Assembly: GCA_035248685.1 (NCBI GenBank)
Contig: DATFHF010000003.1
Coordinates: 62,001 to 126,000 of the forward strand
Reading direction: 5' to 3'
DNA: 64,000 nucleotides
From: Jatrophihabitans_A sp035248685
GTDB lineage: Bacteria > Actinomycetota > Actinomycetes > Mycobacteriales > Jatrophihabitantaceae
How positions within the stretch are numbered: the stretch's first letter is position 1; each line of letters begins with the position of its first letter. The translations under genes were made by a program, and so were the position numbers. The notes beneath the pieces were generated by a model. The model had not been told where the DNA came from, did not search any database, and saw only the letters and a program-made list of their open reading frames with translations. Positions 50,537-59,072 of this stretch are shown piece after piece.

Positions 50537-50734
50537 ATGAACGACGAACAGATTTCCTTTACATTTACAGCCCAAACCCGAAAGGGCCAACGGCGCGCGC
50601 TGCGGACTAAGCGAGTGAAGCGAGCCGCAATCGGCCTGGTCTTAATAGCGGCTACGGCCGTCCCGACACCAATCCAATTCGGAGTACCCCATGTATCAGC
50701 GCACGGCTTTTTTTCTCTTCGGATGGTGCGATGA
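50537..50734 (+). CDS. Possible small single-span membrane protein
   Basis: 65 residues: polar start, a very basic stretch (RKGQRRALRTKRVKR), then a hydrophobic helix (AAIGLVLIAATAVPT). It sits between the two plus-strand XRE genes in less GC-rich sequence. No strong ribosome-binding site. The remainder of 50429-50815 shows no other gene. Confidence 0.4.
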   Translation: MNDEQISFTFTAQTRKGQRRALRTKRVKRAAIGLVLIAATAVPTPIQFGVPHVSAHGFFSLRMVR

Positions 50735-50815
50735 AATGCCGGTTCTGACTGCAACATTAAGCAACGAGCGCGGCATAAGGCCCAACCTGGGAGGCACTGC
50801 CGTTGGCTGCGCAAT

Positions 50816-51157
50816 ATGGCTAACGGGTGGCATGACATCGCTCGTCAGATTAAGGCGGAGCGATCCCGACGTTGGCCTACCCGGCGGGAGTTCGCCCGGG
50901 CGGCCGGAGTCGGCGAGAGAGTGCTGCACGACCTTGAAACGGGCGCGAGGACGAATTACCGGGACACAACCCTGGGCCAGATCGAGGCCGCGCTCGGGTG
51001 GGAGCCCGGCGAGATACTTGCCCGCGTCGAAGGCCGCCGGCCACCGCGGCCAGCGGACCGTCAGATGCGTCGGATACAGGACGCCTGGCCGCACCTGTCC
51101 AGCGACGCGAAGCAGATACTGGCCGACCTCGCCGAAGGGGCGCTCCGCAGGTTCTGA
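50816..51157 (+). CDS. Second XRE-family regulator
   Basis: 113 residues. The HTH WPTRREFARAAGVGERVLHDLETGART with RDTTLGQIEAALGWEPGEI is the actinobacterial XRE form that recognises via a DLExG loop. It ends 12 nt before the integrase start, so it may control integration. Confidence 0.75.
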   Translation: MANGWHDIARQIKAERSRRWPTRREFARAAGVGERVLHDLETGARTNYRDTTLGQIEAALGWEPGEILARVEGRRPPRPADRQMRRIQDAWPHLSSDAKQILADLAEGALRRF

Positions 51158-51169
51158 GCTGGTCAACTA

Positions 51170-52420
51170 ATGGCCGCCACGAAACGGCGGCCGAAGCGTC
51201 GCGAAGATGGCACCGGCAGCGTCTACCCGACTAAGGACGGCCGATTCCGGGCTGACGTCACCATAGGCTGGGAGCCGCAGCCGGACGGCACCAAGAAACG
51301 CATTCGCAAAGTGGTCTATGGTGCCACGCGCGAGCAGGCCAAGACGGCCCGCGCCGAGCTGCTCCGCAAGCGCGACAGCGGAGAGTTGCCGATCGGGCCG
51401 CAGGTCACCGTCGAATCGTGGATGACCTACTGGCTGACGCAGATCGCACCGCGCCGCTGCAAGGTCAAGACGCTGGAAGGCTACGAAGGCATGATCCGGC
51501 ACTGGATCATTCCCACCATCGGCCACCTGCGCCTCCTCGACCTACAGCCGGAGCACATCGAGCAACTGCACGACGCAATGTTCACCGGCAAACCCTGGAC
51601 GCGATCGAACGGCCGAGTCGTGCCAGCGAAACCGCTGTCCGGCTCAGCCGTCCGGCTCGCACACAGGATCCTTTCCCGCGCACTCCGGGTGGCCGAGCAG
51701 CGCGGCAAGATTCCCCGCAACCCAGCCACGCTGGTCGACTTGCCCGAAGGTAAGCCGGTCGCCGTGACGAAGGAGCAGTACCTGTCGCTCGCGGACGCCC
51801 GCAAGGTGCTCAACGTCTGCGACGGCCGCTGGGACGACGCACGCTGGTCCGTTGGGCTCGCGCTCGGTCCGCGAGGCGGTGAGCGGCTCGGCCTGCTATG
51901 GGACCTGGACGTCGACCTGGCCGCCGGCACGATCACCTTCCAACGCCAACTGCAACGCCGGCGGGCAGCCGCCGGCCGCAAAGGCGCGCTCGAACTGGTG
52001 CCGTGGCGCAAGGGCGGCAAAGGTCCGAAACCGCTGCATGTACCGCCCCCGCTGCTCGCGAAGCTGAAGGCTCACCGGAAGCGGCAACTGGAGCGCCGGC
52101 TTGCTCTCGGCGATGAGTGGCAGCAGTCACCACTCGGCGATCTGGTGTTCACCGACGAGTACGGCCGAGCGATCGACCCGCGCCGGGATTGGGAGGACTG
52201 GCGGGACCTGCTCGCCGAAGCGGGCGTACCTTATGTCAACCCGCACGGCTCACGGCACACCGCGGCATCCATCCTGCTCGCGCTCAAAGTGCCGCTGAAG
52301 GTCGTCCAGGAAATCCTCGGACACAGCTCGATCAACGTCACCGGCACCATCTACGCGCACGTCGCGCCCGAGCTGGCCGAGGAAGCAATCAATGACGTCG
52401 GCGCCGCGCTATGGGGCTGA
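51170..52420 (+). CDS. int: Tyrosine integrase
   Basis: 416 residues. An N-terminal arm-binding domain (GSVYPTKDGRFRADVTIGW) is followed by a SAM-like core-binding domain (VTVESWMTYWLTQIAP). The catalytic domain has the first Arg in GPRGGERLGLLW, HGSRHTAAS (H-x2-R), LGHSSINVTGTIYAH (H and the Tyr nucleophile). It recombines attP with the tRNA-Lys gene. attR lies 120 nt downstream. Confidence 0.95.
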   Translation: MAATKRRPKRREDGTGSVYPTKDGRFRADVTIGWEPQPDGTKKRIRKVVYGATREQAKTARAELLRKRDSGELPIGPQVTVESWMTYWLTQIAPRRCKVKTLEGYEGMIRHWIIPTIGHLRLLDLQPEHIEQLHDAMFTGKPWTRSNGRVVPAKPLSGSAVRLAHRILSRALRVAEQRGKIPRNPATLVDLPEGKPVAVTKEQYLSLADARKVLNVCDGRWDDARWSVGLALGPRGGERLGLLWDLDVDLAAGTITFQRQLQRRRAAAGRKGALELVPWRKGGKGPKPLHVPPPLLAKLKAHRKRQLERRLALGDEWQQSPLGDLVFTDEYGRAIDPRRDWEDWRDLLAEAGVPYVNPHGSRHTAASILLALKVPLKVVQEILGHSSINVTGTIYAHVAPELAEEAINDVGAALWG

Positions 52421-52424
52421 CTGT

Positions 52425-52532
52425 TGGTAGCCACGCTGGTAGCCACGGCACTGCACAACCGTGCACAACGGTGCTTGCTTGCGTCCCGGAATCCCTAGCG
52501 TTTGCGCACTCCTGCACTACCCTGCACCGTTG
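52425..52532 (+). promoter_or_regulatory. Putative arm-type integrase sites, right side
   Basis: TGGTAGCCACG (52425-52435) and TGGTAGCCACGGCACTGC (52437-52454) repeat the left-end pair at 10081-10110 with the same phase. Further on, CAACGGTG (52466-52473) and CACCGTTG (52525-52532) form an inverted pair that may bind Xis or a host factor. Confidence 0.6.
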
Positions 52533-52540
52533 CGGGACTA

Positions 52541-52584
52541 ACTCTTAATCAGCGGGTTCGGGGTTCGAGTCCCTGGCGGCGCAC
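52541..52584 (+). repeat. attR core (tRNA-Lys 3' fragment)
   Basis: Identical over 44 bases to 9997-10040. It is the orphan 3' piece of tRNA-Lys left by integration; there is no 5' half, so it is not a functional tRNA. Host DNA resumes at 52585. Confidence 0.96.
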
Positions 52585-52695
52585 AAATGTTGTAATTCGG
52601 TCAACACTACGTCGGCTGCCAATCGTGGCGCAGCGGCCAGCGATGTGTTACCCGACAGGTGCGGGGCAGTCCGTAGCGGGTGATTGGATACCCAA

Positions 52696-53415
52696 ATGAC
52701 CTGCCGCCTCGTCGCGCTCTGCTTCGATGCCAATGACCCGCTCGGTCTCGCACGCTTTTGGGCCGGCATCCTGGATTGGCAACTGACCGACGCCGAACAC
52801 GGCATTGAGCTGCTACCGAGCGATGGCACCGGGTTCGGGATCCGATTCCGTCCCACTCAGCGGCAGAAGACCGGCCAGAACCCGATGCATCTCGATCTGA
52901 CCAGCACGTCCCTCGAGGACCAGCAGCACACGGTGGCAAGGTCGCTCGCGTTAGGCGCCCGGCACATCGACATCGGCCAGCGGCCAGAGGAGCCGCACGT
53001 GGTACTCGCGGATCCCGAAGGCAACGAGTTCTGCGTCATCGAACCGGGCAACAACTTCCTCGCCGACTGCGGATTCATCGGAGCGCTTGCCTGCGACGGT
53101 TCGCAGCAGGTCGGCTACTTTTGGAGCGAGGCGCTGGGCTGGCCGTTGGTCTGGGATCAGGATGAAGAGACCGCAATCCGCTCGCCACATGGCGGTCCGA
53201 AGATCAGCTGGGGTGGCCCGCCGCTGATGCCGAGGGCCGGAAAGAACCGGCTGCATCTCGATATCGCTCCGGCCGTCGATGGCGATCAGCAGGCGGAGGT
53301 CGACCGCCTCATCTCACTCGGGGCGAGCCGCATCGATATCGGCCAGGGCGATGTGAGCTGGGTGGTCCTGGCTGACCCTGACGGCAACGAGTTCTGTGTG
53401 CTGACTCCCCGATAG
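52696..53415 (+). CDS. VOC-superfamily protein with two glyoxalase domains
   Basis: 239 residues from ATG 52696 (MTCRLVALCFDAND). Two tandem vicinal-oxygen-chelate units each end in DPEGNEFCVIEP or DPDGNEFCVLTP; each also has HLDL or HLDI as a metal-ligand strand. Glyoxalase, resistance or bleomycin-binding-like roles are all possible. It converges with the kinase-like gene. It may be host core, or the right border of the cluster. Confidence 0.8.
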   Translation: MTCRLVALCFDANDPLGLARFWAGILDWQLTDAEHGIELLPSDGTGFGIRFRPTQRQKTGQNPMHLDLTSTSLEDQQHTVARSLALGARHIDIGQRPEEPHVVLADPEGNEFCVIEPGNNFLADCGFIGALACDGSQQVGYFWSEALGWPLVWDQDEETAIRSPHGGPKISWGGPPLMPRAGKNRLHLDIAPAVDGDQQAEVDRLISLGASRIDIGQGDVSWVVLADPDGNEFCVLTPR

Positions 53416-53435
53416 CCGACCTGAGCAGGCATCAC

Positions 53436-54116
53436 CTACGGAGCGGATAGCACATCCTCCAGGGCTCTCTCGCATTCGGTGACTACATCCTCAAACGGTA
53501 AGTTGCCGTTTACAATCTTCAGCGCTTTACAACGCTCCAAGTCAGTCCTTAGTTGGCGTTGCACCATGCTCTGGTGCTGAACGAAGGATTGCAGCACATC
53601 GCCTCCCCACCCGTCATGTCGGCCCGCCTCAGCATCGGTAATCGTCTCTTTGCGGGTAGCGCAGGTTTTAGGATCGACATCCAGCAATATGACCAGGTCA
53701 GGTTCGGAGAGGCCCGCGAAGGACTCTGCTTTCAATGCCGGGCTAATGTCATCACGACTGGCAGCTCGAGCCACCGTTTTGTAGATCCAGCCGTCACAAA
53801 CAATATCGCGGCCGGCAGCTAGGTTCGGCCGGATCACCAAGAGATCGAGTGCGCAGTACCACCCTGCCAACAGGTGCAGGAAGTGCCGATGCCCAAGCAG
53901 GTCTTGCGGGTCCCCTGGCTTTTCCCAAATCGCCGAGGCCAGCCGCGCTAGATGCTCGGTGAGAAACCGCGGTTCGAGTTCTGGTATGCCGCGATGGGAA
54001 AGCCACACCGTAGGTCCGCCAAGACGGCGCGCCAGGCTGGTGCTGACCGAGGTCTTGCCTGCGCCATCGATCCCCGCCACTACGATGAAGCTACCCAGCC
54101 GTTCACTATCGCTCAT
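53436..54116 (-). CDS. Thymidylate-kinase-like P-loop protein
   Basis: 226 residues from ATG 54116 (ATG 54134 also possible). Walker A is VVAGIDGAGKTSVSTSLARRL; the dTMP-kinase DR-type motif is replaced by VCDGWIYKTVARAA, and PDLVILLDVDPKTCATRK follows as the lid approach. It is more diverged than housekeeping Tmk and lies at the end of the biosynthetic operon, so a nucleotide- or sugar-phosphorylating role in the pathway is plausible. The start overlaps the small upstream gene. Confidence 0.7.
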   Translation of the reverse strand: MSDSERLGSFIVVAGIDGAGKTSVSTSLARRLGGPTVWLSHRGIPELEPRFLTEHLARLASAIWEKPGDPQDLLGHRHFLHLLAGWYCALDLLVIRPNLAAGRDIVCDGWIYKTVARAASRDDISPALKAESFAGLSEPDLVILLDVDPKTCATRKETITDAEAGRHDGWGGDVLQSFVQHQSMVQRQLRTDLERCKALKIVNGNLPFEDVVTECERALEDVLSAP

Positions 54117-54336
54117 TCGACTCACTAAGTTCATGAATTATGGCGGCCTCGCCGCGCTCGGTGATTATCTCCCGGCACAGCAAATCTATGTCTTCAGCTC
54201 GATTATCGCGATAGAACGTCCCAGCGGTTCCCCGCATGGGATTGAGGGTAAAGCCTGCTCGATCTTTGCCCATAAATAGCATGATCTGCCTTGCCCGCTC
54301 ATCCGTCATCGCTTCCGGATCATCGTTAACTGCCAC
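54106..54336 (-). CDS. Small hypothetical protein in the biosynthetic cluster
   Basis: 76 residues from GTG 54336. The sequence is acidic and helical (TDERARQIMLFMGKDRAGF; EDIDLLCREIITERGEAAII). It is not MbtH-like. It overlaps the kinase-like gene, so it is likely co-translated. No family recognised. Confidence 0.5.
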   Translation of the reverse strand: MAVNDDPEAMTDERARQIMLFMGKDRAGFTLNPMRGTAGTFYRDNRAEDIDLLCREIITERGEAAIIHELSESNER

Positions 54337-54369
54337 CCACTCGGGGACCCCGAGTCCTATAGCCAGCGG

Positions 54370-54546
54370 TCAATAATAGCCGGTGGACTCCTCGTAATTC
54401 CAATTGTCATAGACCATGGGACCGCCATTACGGCGGTGCGCTATGATGCGTCGAAGCTCGTCCGAACTCAGCTGCATTAATCCGCGCTTCAGTTTGGCCC
54501 TTCTGGCATCCAACAGCGCTTCCTCCCTCACAGACCGCACCTGCAT
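54370..54546 (-). CDS. Small protein with Gly-Gly step and aromatic C-terminus (possible peptide precursor)
   Basis: 58 residues from ATG 54546 (TTG 54579 would give 69). A charged helical part (LLDARRAKLKRGLMQLSSDELRRIIAHRR) is followed by NGG and a 16-residue tail PMVYDNWNYEESTGYY with four Tyr and one Trp. This layout resembles leader-GG-core RiPP precursors, and a P450 that could cross-link aromatic residues is in the same operon. It could equally be an ordinary small protein. No ribosome-binding site better than GGTGAAG. Confidence 0.45.
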   Translation of the reverse strand: MQVRSVREEALLDARRAKLKRGLMQLSSDELRRIIAHRRNGGPMVYDNWNYEESTGYY

Positions 54547-54645
54547 CGGCTTCACCGGCGTGAGGTCTGGCGAGCCCAACGGCCGCCGTACGGTATCACA
54601 GTCGTTCCGCCCGATGCACCGGTCGACCTCGGCCGAAGCCGGCGA

Positions 54646-54930
54646 CTACGACGAGCTGGACGCGAACTTCCACAGTCCTCGTAAGGTAAAGAACGTTGCT
54701 GGATCGATGGCCAATACATCGACCTGTTGGCCAACCTGTTTTTCAAGCCAGGCAATCAGTTCAACGCTCGACAATGAGTCGAGCACGCCGACGTCGAAGA
54801 GGTTCTCATCGTCGGTAAACCGTGGCATGGGTTCATCTCGGAACTCAGCCTGCCAGAGACTCGCTATGAAGGCGGTCACGCGGTCGTAGAATGCTTGCCG
54901 TTCCGTTTCGGGCGAAGCATCCGTGTTCAT
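54646..54930 (-). CDS. Stand-alone acyl/peptidyl carrier protein
   Basis: 94 residues. The phosphopantetheine site is LFDVGVLDSLSSVEL, with S52 to be loaded. Acidic helices surround it. It is translationally coupled (ATGA) to the esterase-like gene, within the P450-adenylation-esterase-carrier set. It should carry the amino acid activated by the adenylation protein. Confidence 0.88.
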   Translation of the reverse strand: MNTDASPETERQAFYDRVTAFIASLWQAEFRDEPMPRFTDDENLFDVGVLDSLSSVELIAWLEKQVGQQVDVLAIDPATFFTLRGLWKFASSSS

Positions 54931-56342
54931 AAGACCTCCGTGGTGAGCAGCTGCGGATCAGAGCTAATCGCGAGGAACGGGTTGCCTGGTTTCCCATAGT
55001 CGGGCCACTCCGGTAGACCCGCCGCCCCAGGCCGGCCCGAGCGGATGAACGATGCCCAGGCCTCGCTCATCGTCGCAGATAGTGTCTCGCTGGCCGGATC
55101 GCGGGCCGCGATGGGACAGCGCCGGGTATTTCCCAGTGCGAACGGAACATCGATCCCATGCGGTGTACGCGGCCTCGATCCGAGAAGCGTTGTCGTCCAG
55201 TCCAGCCGGTACATGAATGTCGCGGCGCTGTGCGCCACGTTGCGCAGCGCAACTTGCCTTGTCGGCTCGATGCATTCGTACACACCGAGCAGGCTCTGAT
55301 ACACGTCTCTCAGGTGGGCGTGCGGGGTGCGCACTACCTCGGCATGGACGATCTCCACCGCCTCTTCGCCGACCAGCGGCTGGAGCAGCTCCACCACGTC
55401 CCGCTCGGTGGCGGTGGTCCAGTTCACCGCGATCTGGTTCGGCGGCACCACTTCATCCCGGTTAGCGCCAACCAGCAACGGCACGGCACAGGCGTGCTCG
55501 AACATCGATCCACCGAACAACTCCCCGTCCACGACCGGGCCGAGCCGTACGCCAACCCCTGCGGCGGCATCGACGATGTCTCGCACCGAGGCCCGTTCGA
55601 AAGACTTTCGGTCGGCAGGCCACACCACCGCCGCATTGCGCGCCGCGACATCGCGGTCGACGACATCGGGGCCTTGCCGGCTCTGGACGATGGCTTGGGC
55701 AAAGAGTCCGTCGCCGGCGCGTGTTGCCAGCAGCGCATGGACACGGGCGGCGCCGGCACACGATCCGCCGATCGTGATCCTGGATGGGTCACCGCCGACC
55801 TCGGCGATGTTCTGGGCAACCCACTCGAGCGCCGCCAGGCAGTCGAGCACCCCGACATTCGCTGAGTACTGGTCGCCGAGTAGCTCGGTGGTGTCGAGGT
55901 ATCCGAGCGGGCCGAGCCGCGAGTTGAACGACACCACCACGATGCCGTGCGTTCGGGCGAAGTGCGCTCCGTCGTACCAGGGCCAGGAACCCGAACCGGT
56001 CGACAGCCCGGAGTGGAACCACACCAGCACCGGCGCTGCCACGGCGTCGAGCCGAGCCCAGATGTTCAGCCCGAGGCAATCCTCGCTCTCGCGCTGCTCC
56101 GCCGCTGGAATCCCCAGCAATCGCAGCGCCGTCAAGCCGCGGATCCGCTTGGCTTGGGGACAGGACGGAGCGAAATCCAGGCAATCACGCACGTCCGAAT
56201 GTGGAACCGGTGGCGCCGGTCGATGGAAACGACGGGCACCGGAGCAGTCGGCGGCGTACCGCAACCCCCGGAAGATCAGGACGTCTCGGTCGAGCTGTCC
56301 GGTGTATGTTCCGGCGGCAGTGGTGAGCTTGATACCTGTCAT
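54927..56342 (-). CDS. Type-B carboxylesterase homologue with Cys in place of the nucleophile Ser
   Basis: 471 residues of the alpha/beta-hydrolase carboxylesterase family: EDCLGLNIWA, GGDPSRITIGGSCAGA, ANRDEVVPP and PHGIDVPF. In the nucleophile elbow the usual GESAG reads GSCAG, putting C195 at the catalytic position with E297 and H395 completing a triad. The oxyanion segment is WFHSGLSTGSG, not HGGGF. Cys nucleophiles favour acyl transfer or cyclisation over hydrolysis in thioesterases, so it may release or transfer the carrier-bound intermediate. ATGA-coupled on both sides. Confidence 0.82.
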   Translation of the reverse strand: MTGIKLTTAAGTYTGQLDRDVLIFRGLRYAADCSGARRFHRPAPPVPHSDVRDCLDFAPSCPQAKRIRGLTALRLLGIPAAEQRESEDCLGLNIWARLDAVAAPVLVWFHSGLSTGSGSWPWYDGAHFARTHGIVVVSFNSRLGPLGYLDTTELLGDQYSANVGVLDCLAALEWVAQNIAEVGGDPSRITIGGSCAGAARVHALLATRAGDGLFAQAIVQSRQGPDVVDRDVAARNAAVVWPADRKSFERASVRDIVDAAAGVGVRLGPVVDGELFGGSMFEHACAVPLLVGANRDEVVPPNQIAVNWTTATERDVVELLQPLVGEEAVEIVHAEVVRTPHAHLRDVYQSLLGVYECIEPTRQVALRNVAHSAATFMYRLDWTTTLLGSRPRTPHGIDVPFALGNTRRCPIAARDPASETLSATMSEAWASFIRSGRPGAAGLPEWPDYGKPGNPFLAISSDPQLLTTEVL

Positions 56343-57847
56343 CGGCGGCCCGCAGTCCGGGCAACAAAGTGCGACCGAAGCTCGTCCCGGTCGATTTTGC
56401 CATTAGGTGTCAGCGGAATCGTGTCAACGGCCAGGTACACGTCCGGAATCATGAACGGTGGCAGGGCGCGGGCTAATCGCTGCCGAATTATCGAGCTCTC
56501 GACCGGAACTCCGGCATGGACGAGGAACGCGCCGAGCAGCGGGCCGCGCGACGTGGGCACCGGAGTAACCACGGCTTCGCCGCCGAGCTGGTGTCTGAGC
56601 GCCGACTCGATCTCGGCCGGTTCGATGCGATAGCCGCGGTGTTTGAACTGATCATCGAGCCGCCCCTGGATGACCAGCAGTTCGCGGCCGGCAACCGATC
56701 TGATCATGCCGAGGTCACCAGAGCGGTAGAACGTCGCGTCCGACTCGGTTACGAAGCGCTGCCGGGTCAAGTCATCCCGACGCCAGTACCCGGTCGTTAC
56801 ACCGTTCCCACCGATCCATACTTCGCCCTCCGCGCCGGCCGGCAGCCGCGCGCCATCCGCATCGCGGATGGAGATGACAGCATCGGGAAGCGGGGTGCCT
56901 ACCGGTAGCAGGCCGGCGGGCGCCTCGGTCAGATCGACGTCCCAGTACGTCGCGAAGGTTGTCGTTTCGGTCGGGCCGTAGACGTGTAGCAGGCGGCCGG
57001 GATAGCCAGACCGGACGAACTCGCAGACGGTGTCGCTGTCGGCTAGTTCCCCACCGAACAACAGCGTTGTCACGCCATGCAGGCCCTCCGCTGCGCCGCG
57101 CGCCAACCGGTTGAAAAGGCCGGTTGTGAGAAACAGCATTGTCGGGCGGTCGCCTGCGGTACGTCTGAGCTTGGGCGCTGCCGCACTCAAGATGCCTGTG
57201 ACGATTCGCAACGTGCCGCCGTTCAGCAGCGCCCCCCAGACCTCAAAGGTCATTGCGTCGAACGCGGCGTTCGAGACCTGGCCGATGACCGGCGCCGCCG
57301 ACAGGTCGACCCAGGTGCAGTCAACGACTAAGTGAGCGACGTTGGCAACTGAGACACCGACGCCCTTGGGAAGCCCCGTCGAACCTGACGTATACAGCAG
57401 GCAGGCAAGCGGCTCGGCGGACGGCTCCGTAGGTATGGCACGTCCGATCGTTTCCACATCGGCCCGGCCATCGATGACGACGGTGAGACCACCGAACCAG
57501 CTGGTCACATCGGCGCCATGGCTAGCGTCGGTGGCGACGGCGTGCAGGTCGGCGTCGGCGGCCAGGTACGCCAGGCGTTCCGTCGGATACTCCACCGGCA
57601 GTGGTACGTAGGCGCCGCCGGCGAGCACGATCGCCATGATCGTCTCGACGTGCTGAATCCCCCGGTCGAGATGCACCCCCACCCTTGCCCCGTCGCGGAC
57701 GCCGGCGCGATCGAGGGCCTGGGCGAGGCGGGACGCACGTTGCCTGAGCAGCCGGTAGCTGACCTCGCGGCCATCATCGTCGAGCACCGCGCACCGGTTC
57801 GGGTGCTCACGCGCGATCTCTTCGAACCGAAGCGCGAGTGCCGTCAC
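56339..57847 (-). CDS. Stand-alone NRPS adenylation domain
   Basis: 502 residues with the A-domain core motifs: LLYTSGSTGLPKGV (A3), FDAMTFEVWGALLNGG (A4), HVYGPTETTTF (A5), GEVWIGGNGVTTGYW (A6), YRSGDLGMI (A7), GRLDDQFKHRGYRIEPAEIE (A8) and NGKIDRDEL with the A10 Lys. It activates an amino acid as AMP ester for transfer to the carrier protein. The D of the A4 motif argues for an alpha-amino acid. GTG 57847 is coupled to the P450 stop. Confidence 0.92.
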   Translation of the reverse strand: MTALALRFEEIAREHPNRCAVLDDDGREVSYRLLRQRASRLAQALDRAGVRDGARVGVHLDRGIQHVETIMAIVLAGGAYVPLPVEYPTERLAYLAADADLHAVATDASHGADVTSWFGGLTVVIDGRADVETIGRAIPTEPSAEPLACLLYTSGSTGLPKGVGVSVANVAHLVVDCTWVDLSAAPVIGQVSNAAFDAMTFEVWGALLNGGTLRIVTGILSAAAPKLRRTAGDRPTMLFLTTGLFNRLARGAAEGLHGVTTLLFGGELADSDTVCEFVRSGYPGRLLHVYGPTETTTFATYWDVDLTEAPAGLLPVGTPLPDAVISIRDADGARLPAGAEGEVWIGGNGVTTGYWRRDDLTRQRFVTESDATFYRSGDLGMIRSVAGRELLVIQGRLDDQFKHRGYRIEPAEIESALRHQLGGEAVVTPVPTSRGPLLGAFLVHAGVPVESSIIRQRLARALPPFMIPDVYLAVDTIPLTPNGKIDRDELRSHFVARTAGRR

Positions 57848-59040
57848 GACCGGCCGCCCGACGCCGTCGAGACTGCGGTACCGATCTGCACGTTAAGCCT
57901 GCCGGGTCTGCTGAACGTCCAACCCGCCCGCCAGTCGAGGCTGAGCGACAGCGGTAGACCTTGCAGCGCGGACGCCACGGTACGCAATACGACGGCGGCC
58001 TCCGACTCACCCAGCCAGGCGCCCAGGCAGCCGTGAATGCCGTGTCCGAACGTCAGCGGACGCGGGGGCCGTGGACGGTGCGGCTCGAACCGATCCGGCT
58101 CGTCGAACGAGGCGGCATCCCGGTTGGTGCTGCTAATGCACAGCTGCACAATGTCATTCTTCTTCACCGGGATGCCGGCCAGCTCGGTATCGGCGATGGC
58201 GAACCGTGGCACGAAGCGGACCGGCGGCCGCAACCTCAGCGCTTCGGTGACAACATCCCGGGCATCGATGGCATCCGCCGCAACCGCGTCCAGAATCCCC
58301 GGTTGTTCGACCAGGGTGATCATGCTGTTCGCGATAGCAGCAGTCGTCGTCGCGGAGCCGGCCACGATGAGCATCACGATGTGGTCGACCGCCACCTCAC
58401 GAGAGATGGTCCGGTTGGCGACCTCGTCGCGAAGAACGTCGACGACGGTGCCATCGAGCGCCGGCTGGTCGAGTAACTCAGCCGCGAACGCGCTCAGTTC
58501 GGCCCGGGCGGTGCGTGCCTGAGTCGGCGAGGCCACCCCCAGGTCGATGCTCGTGACCACCGGCGCGGCCTGTTCGGCAAGCCACGGCGCCGCGGCGGCA
58601 TCGCAGCCCAGCACCTCGCTCAAGACTCGCATCGGAACGACATCGGCGATATCGGTCAGCACGTCGATCGCACCCTGGCCGGACAGGCCCTGCACGACCG
58701 GTTCGACCACCGGCGCGATCAGGGTGGGGATCAGGCGGTCGATGACTCGGCGACGAAGCGCGGACCGCAACCGCGTTCGGAGCACCTCGTGGGAAGAGCC
58801 TTGTGAATCAAGGATGGTCGATCCGAAAACCAGCCGGCTCACCCGAAATGGATGTTGCGCGCTAAAGGCTTCGGCACTCATGACGCGGGTGGCGTCGTCA
58901 TGGCAGAAGACAATCCAGGACCGTCTGGTCGGGTGACGGGCAACCGGCAAGTGGGCTCGGTGCCAGGCGTAGACGTCCCAGGGGTCAGCCGCGATCGCGT
59001 GCGGCAGGCGGCAGGCACCAGGATTGTCGGCCAACAGCAC
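57844..59040 (-). CDS. Cytochrome P450 lacking the I-helix acid
   Basis: 398 residues. The haem loop FGHGIHGCLGAWL has C338 as thiolate ligand; ExxR is EALRL. The I-helix reads LIVAGSATTT, so A230 occupies the place of the conserved Asp/Glu before the Thr used in proton delivery. Given the coupled adenylation and carrier genes, a carrier-bound aminoacyl substrate (beta-hydroxylation or cross-linking) is likely. Confidence 0.9.
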   Translation of the reverse strand: MLLADNPGACRLPHAIAADPWDVYAWHRAHLPVARHPTRRSWIVFCHDDATRVMSAEAFSAQHPFRVSRLVFGSTILDSQGSSHEVLRTRLRSALRRRVIDRLIPTLIAPVVEPVVQGLSGQGAIDVLTDIADVVPMRVLSEVLGCDAAAAPWLAEQAAPVVTSIDLGVASPTQARTARAELSAFAAELLDQPALDGTVVDVLRDEVANRTISREVAVDHIVMLIVAGSATTTAAIANSMITLVEQPGILDAVAADAIDARDVVTEALRLRPPVRFVPRFAIADTELAGIPVKKNDIVQLCISSTNRDAASFDEPDRFEPHRPRPPRPLTFGHGIHGCLGAWLGESEAAVVLRTVASALQGLPLSLSLDWRAGWTFSRPGRLNVQIGTAVSTASGGRS

Positions 59041-59072
59041 CTACCCAGCCGCTGCTTGGCTGAACCGCTCGG

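Noticed and set aside
50443..50838. Minus-strand gene between the two XRE regulators
   Set aside because: No ribosome-binding site, no domain, and it would run against the whole plus-strand immunity module.
52541..52584. Second tRNA-Lys gene
   Set aside because: Only the 3' 44 bases are present without acceptor 5' strand or D-arm; it is attR.
54106..54336. MbtH-like NRPS helper protein
   Set aside because: Length is similar but the conserved Trp and NPFDD-type motifs are absent.
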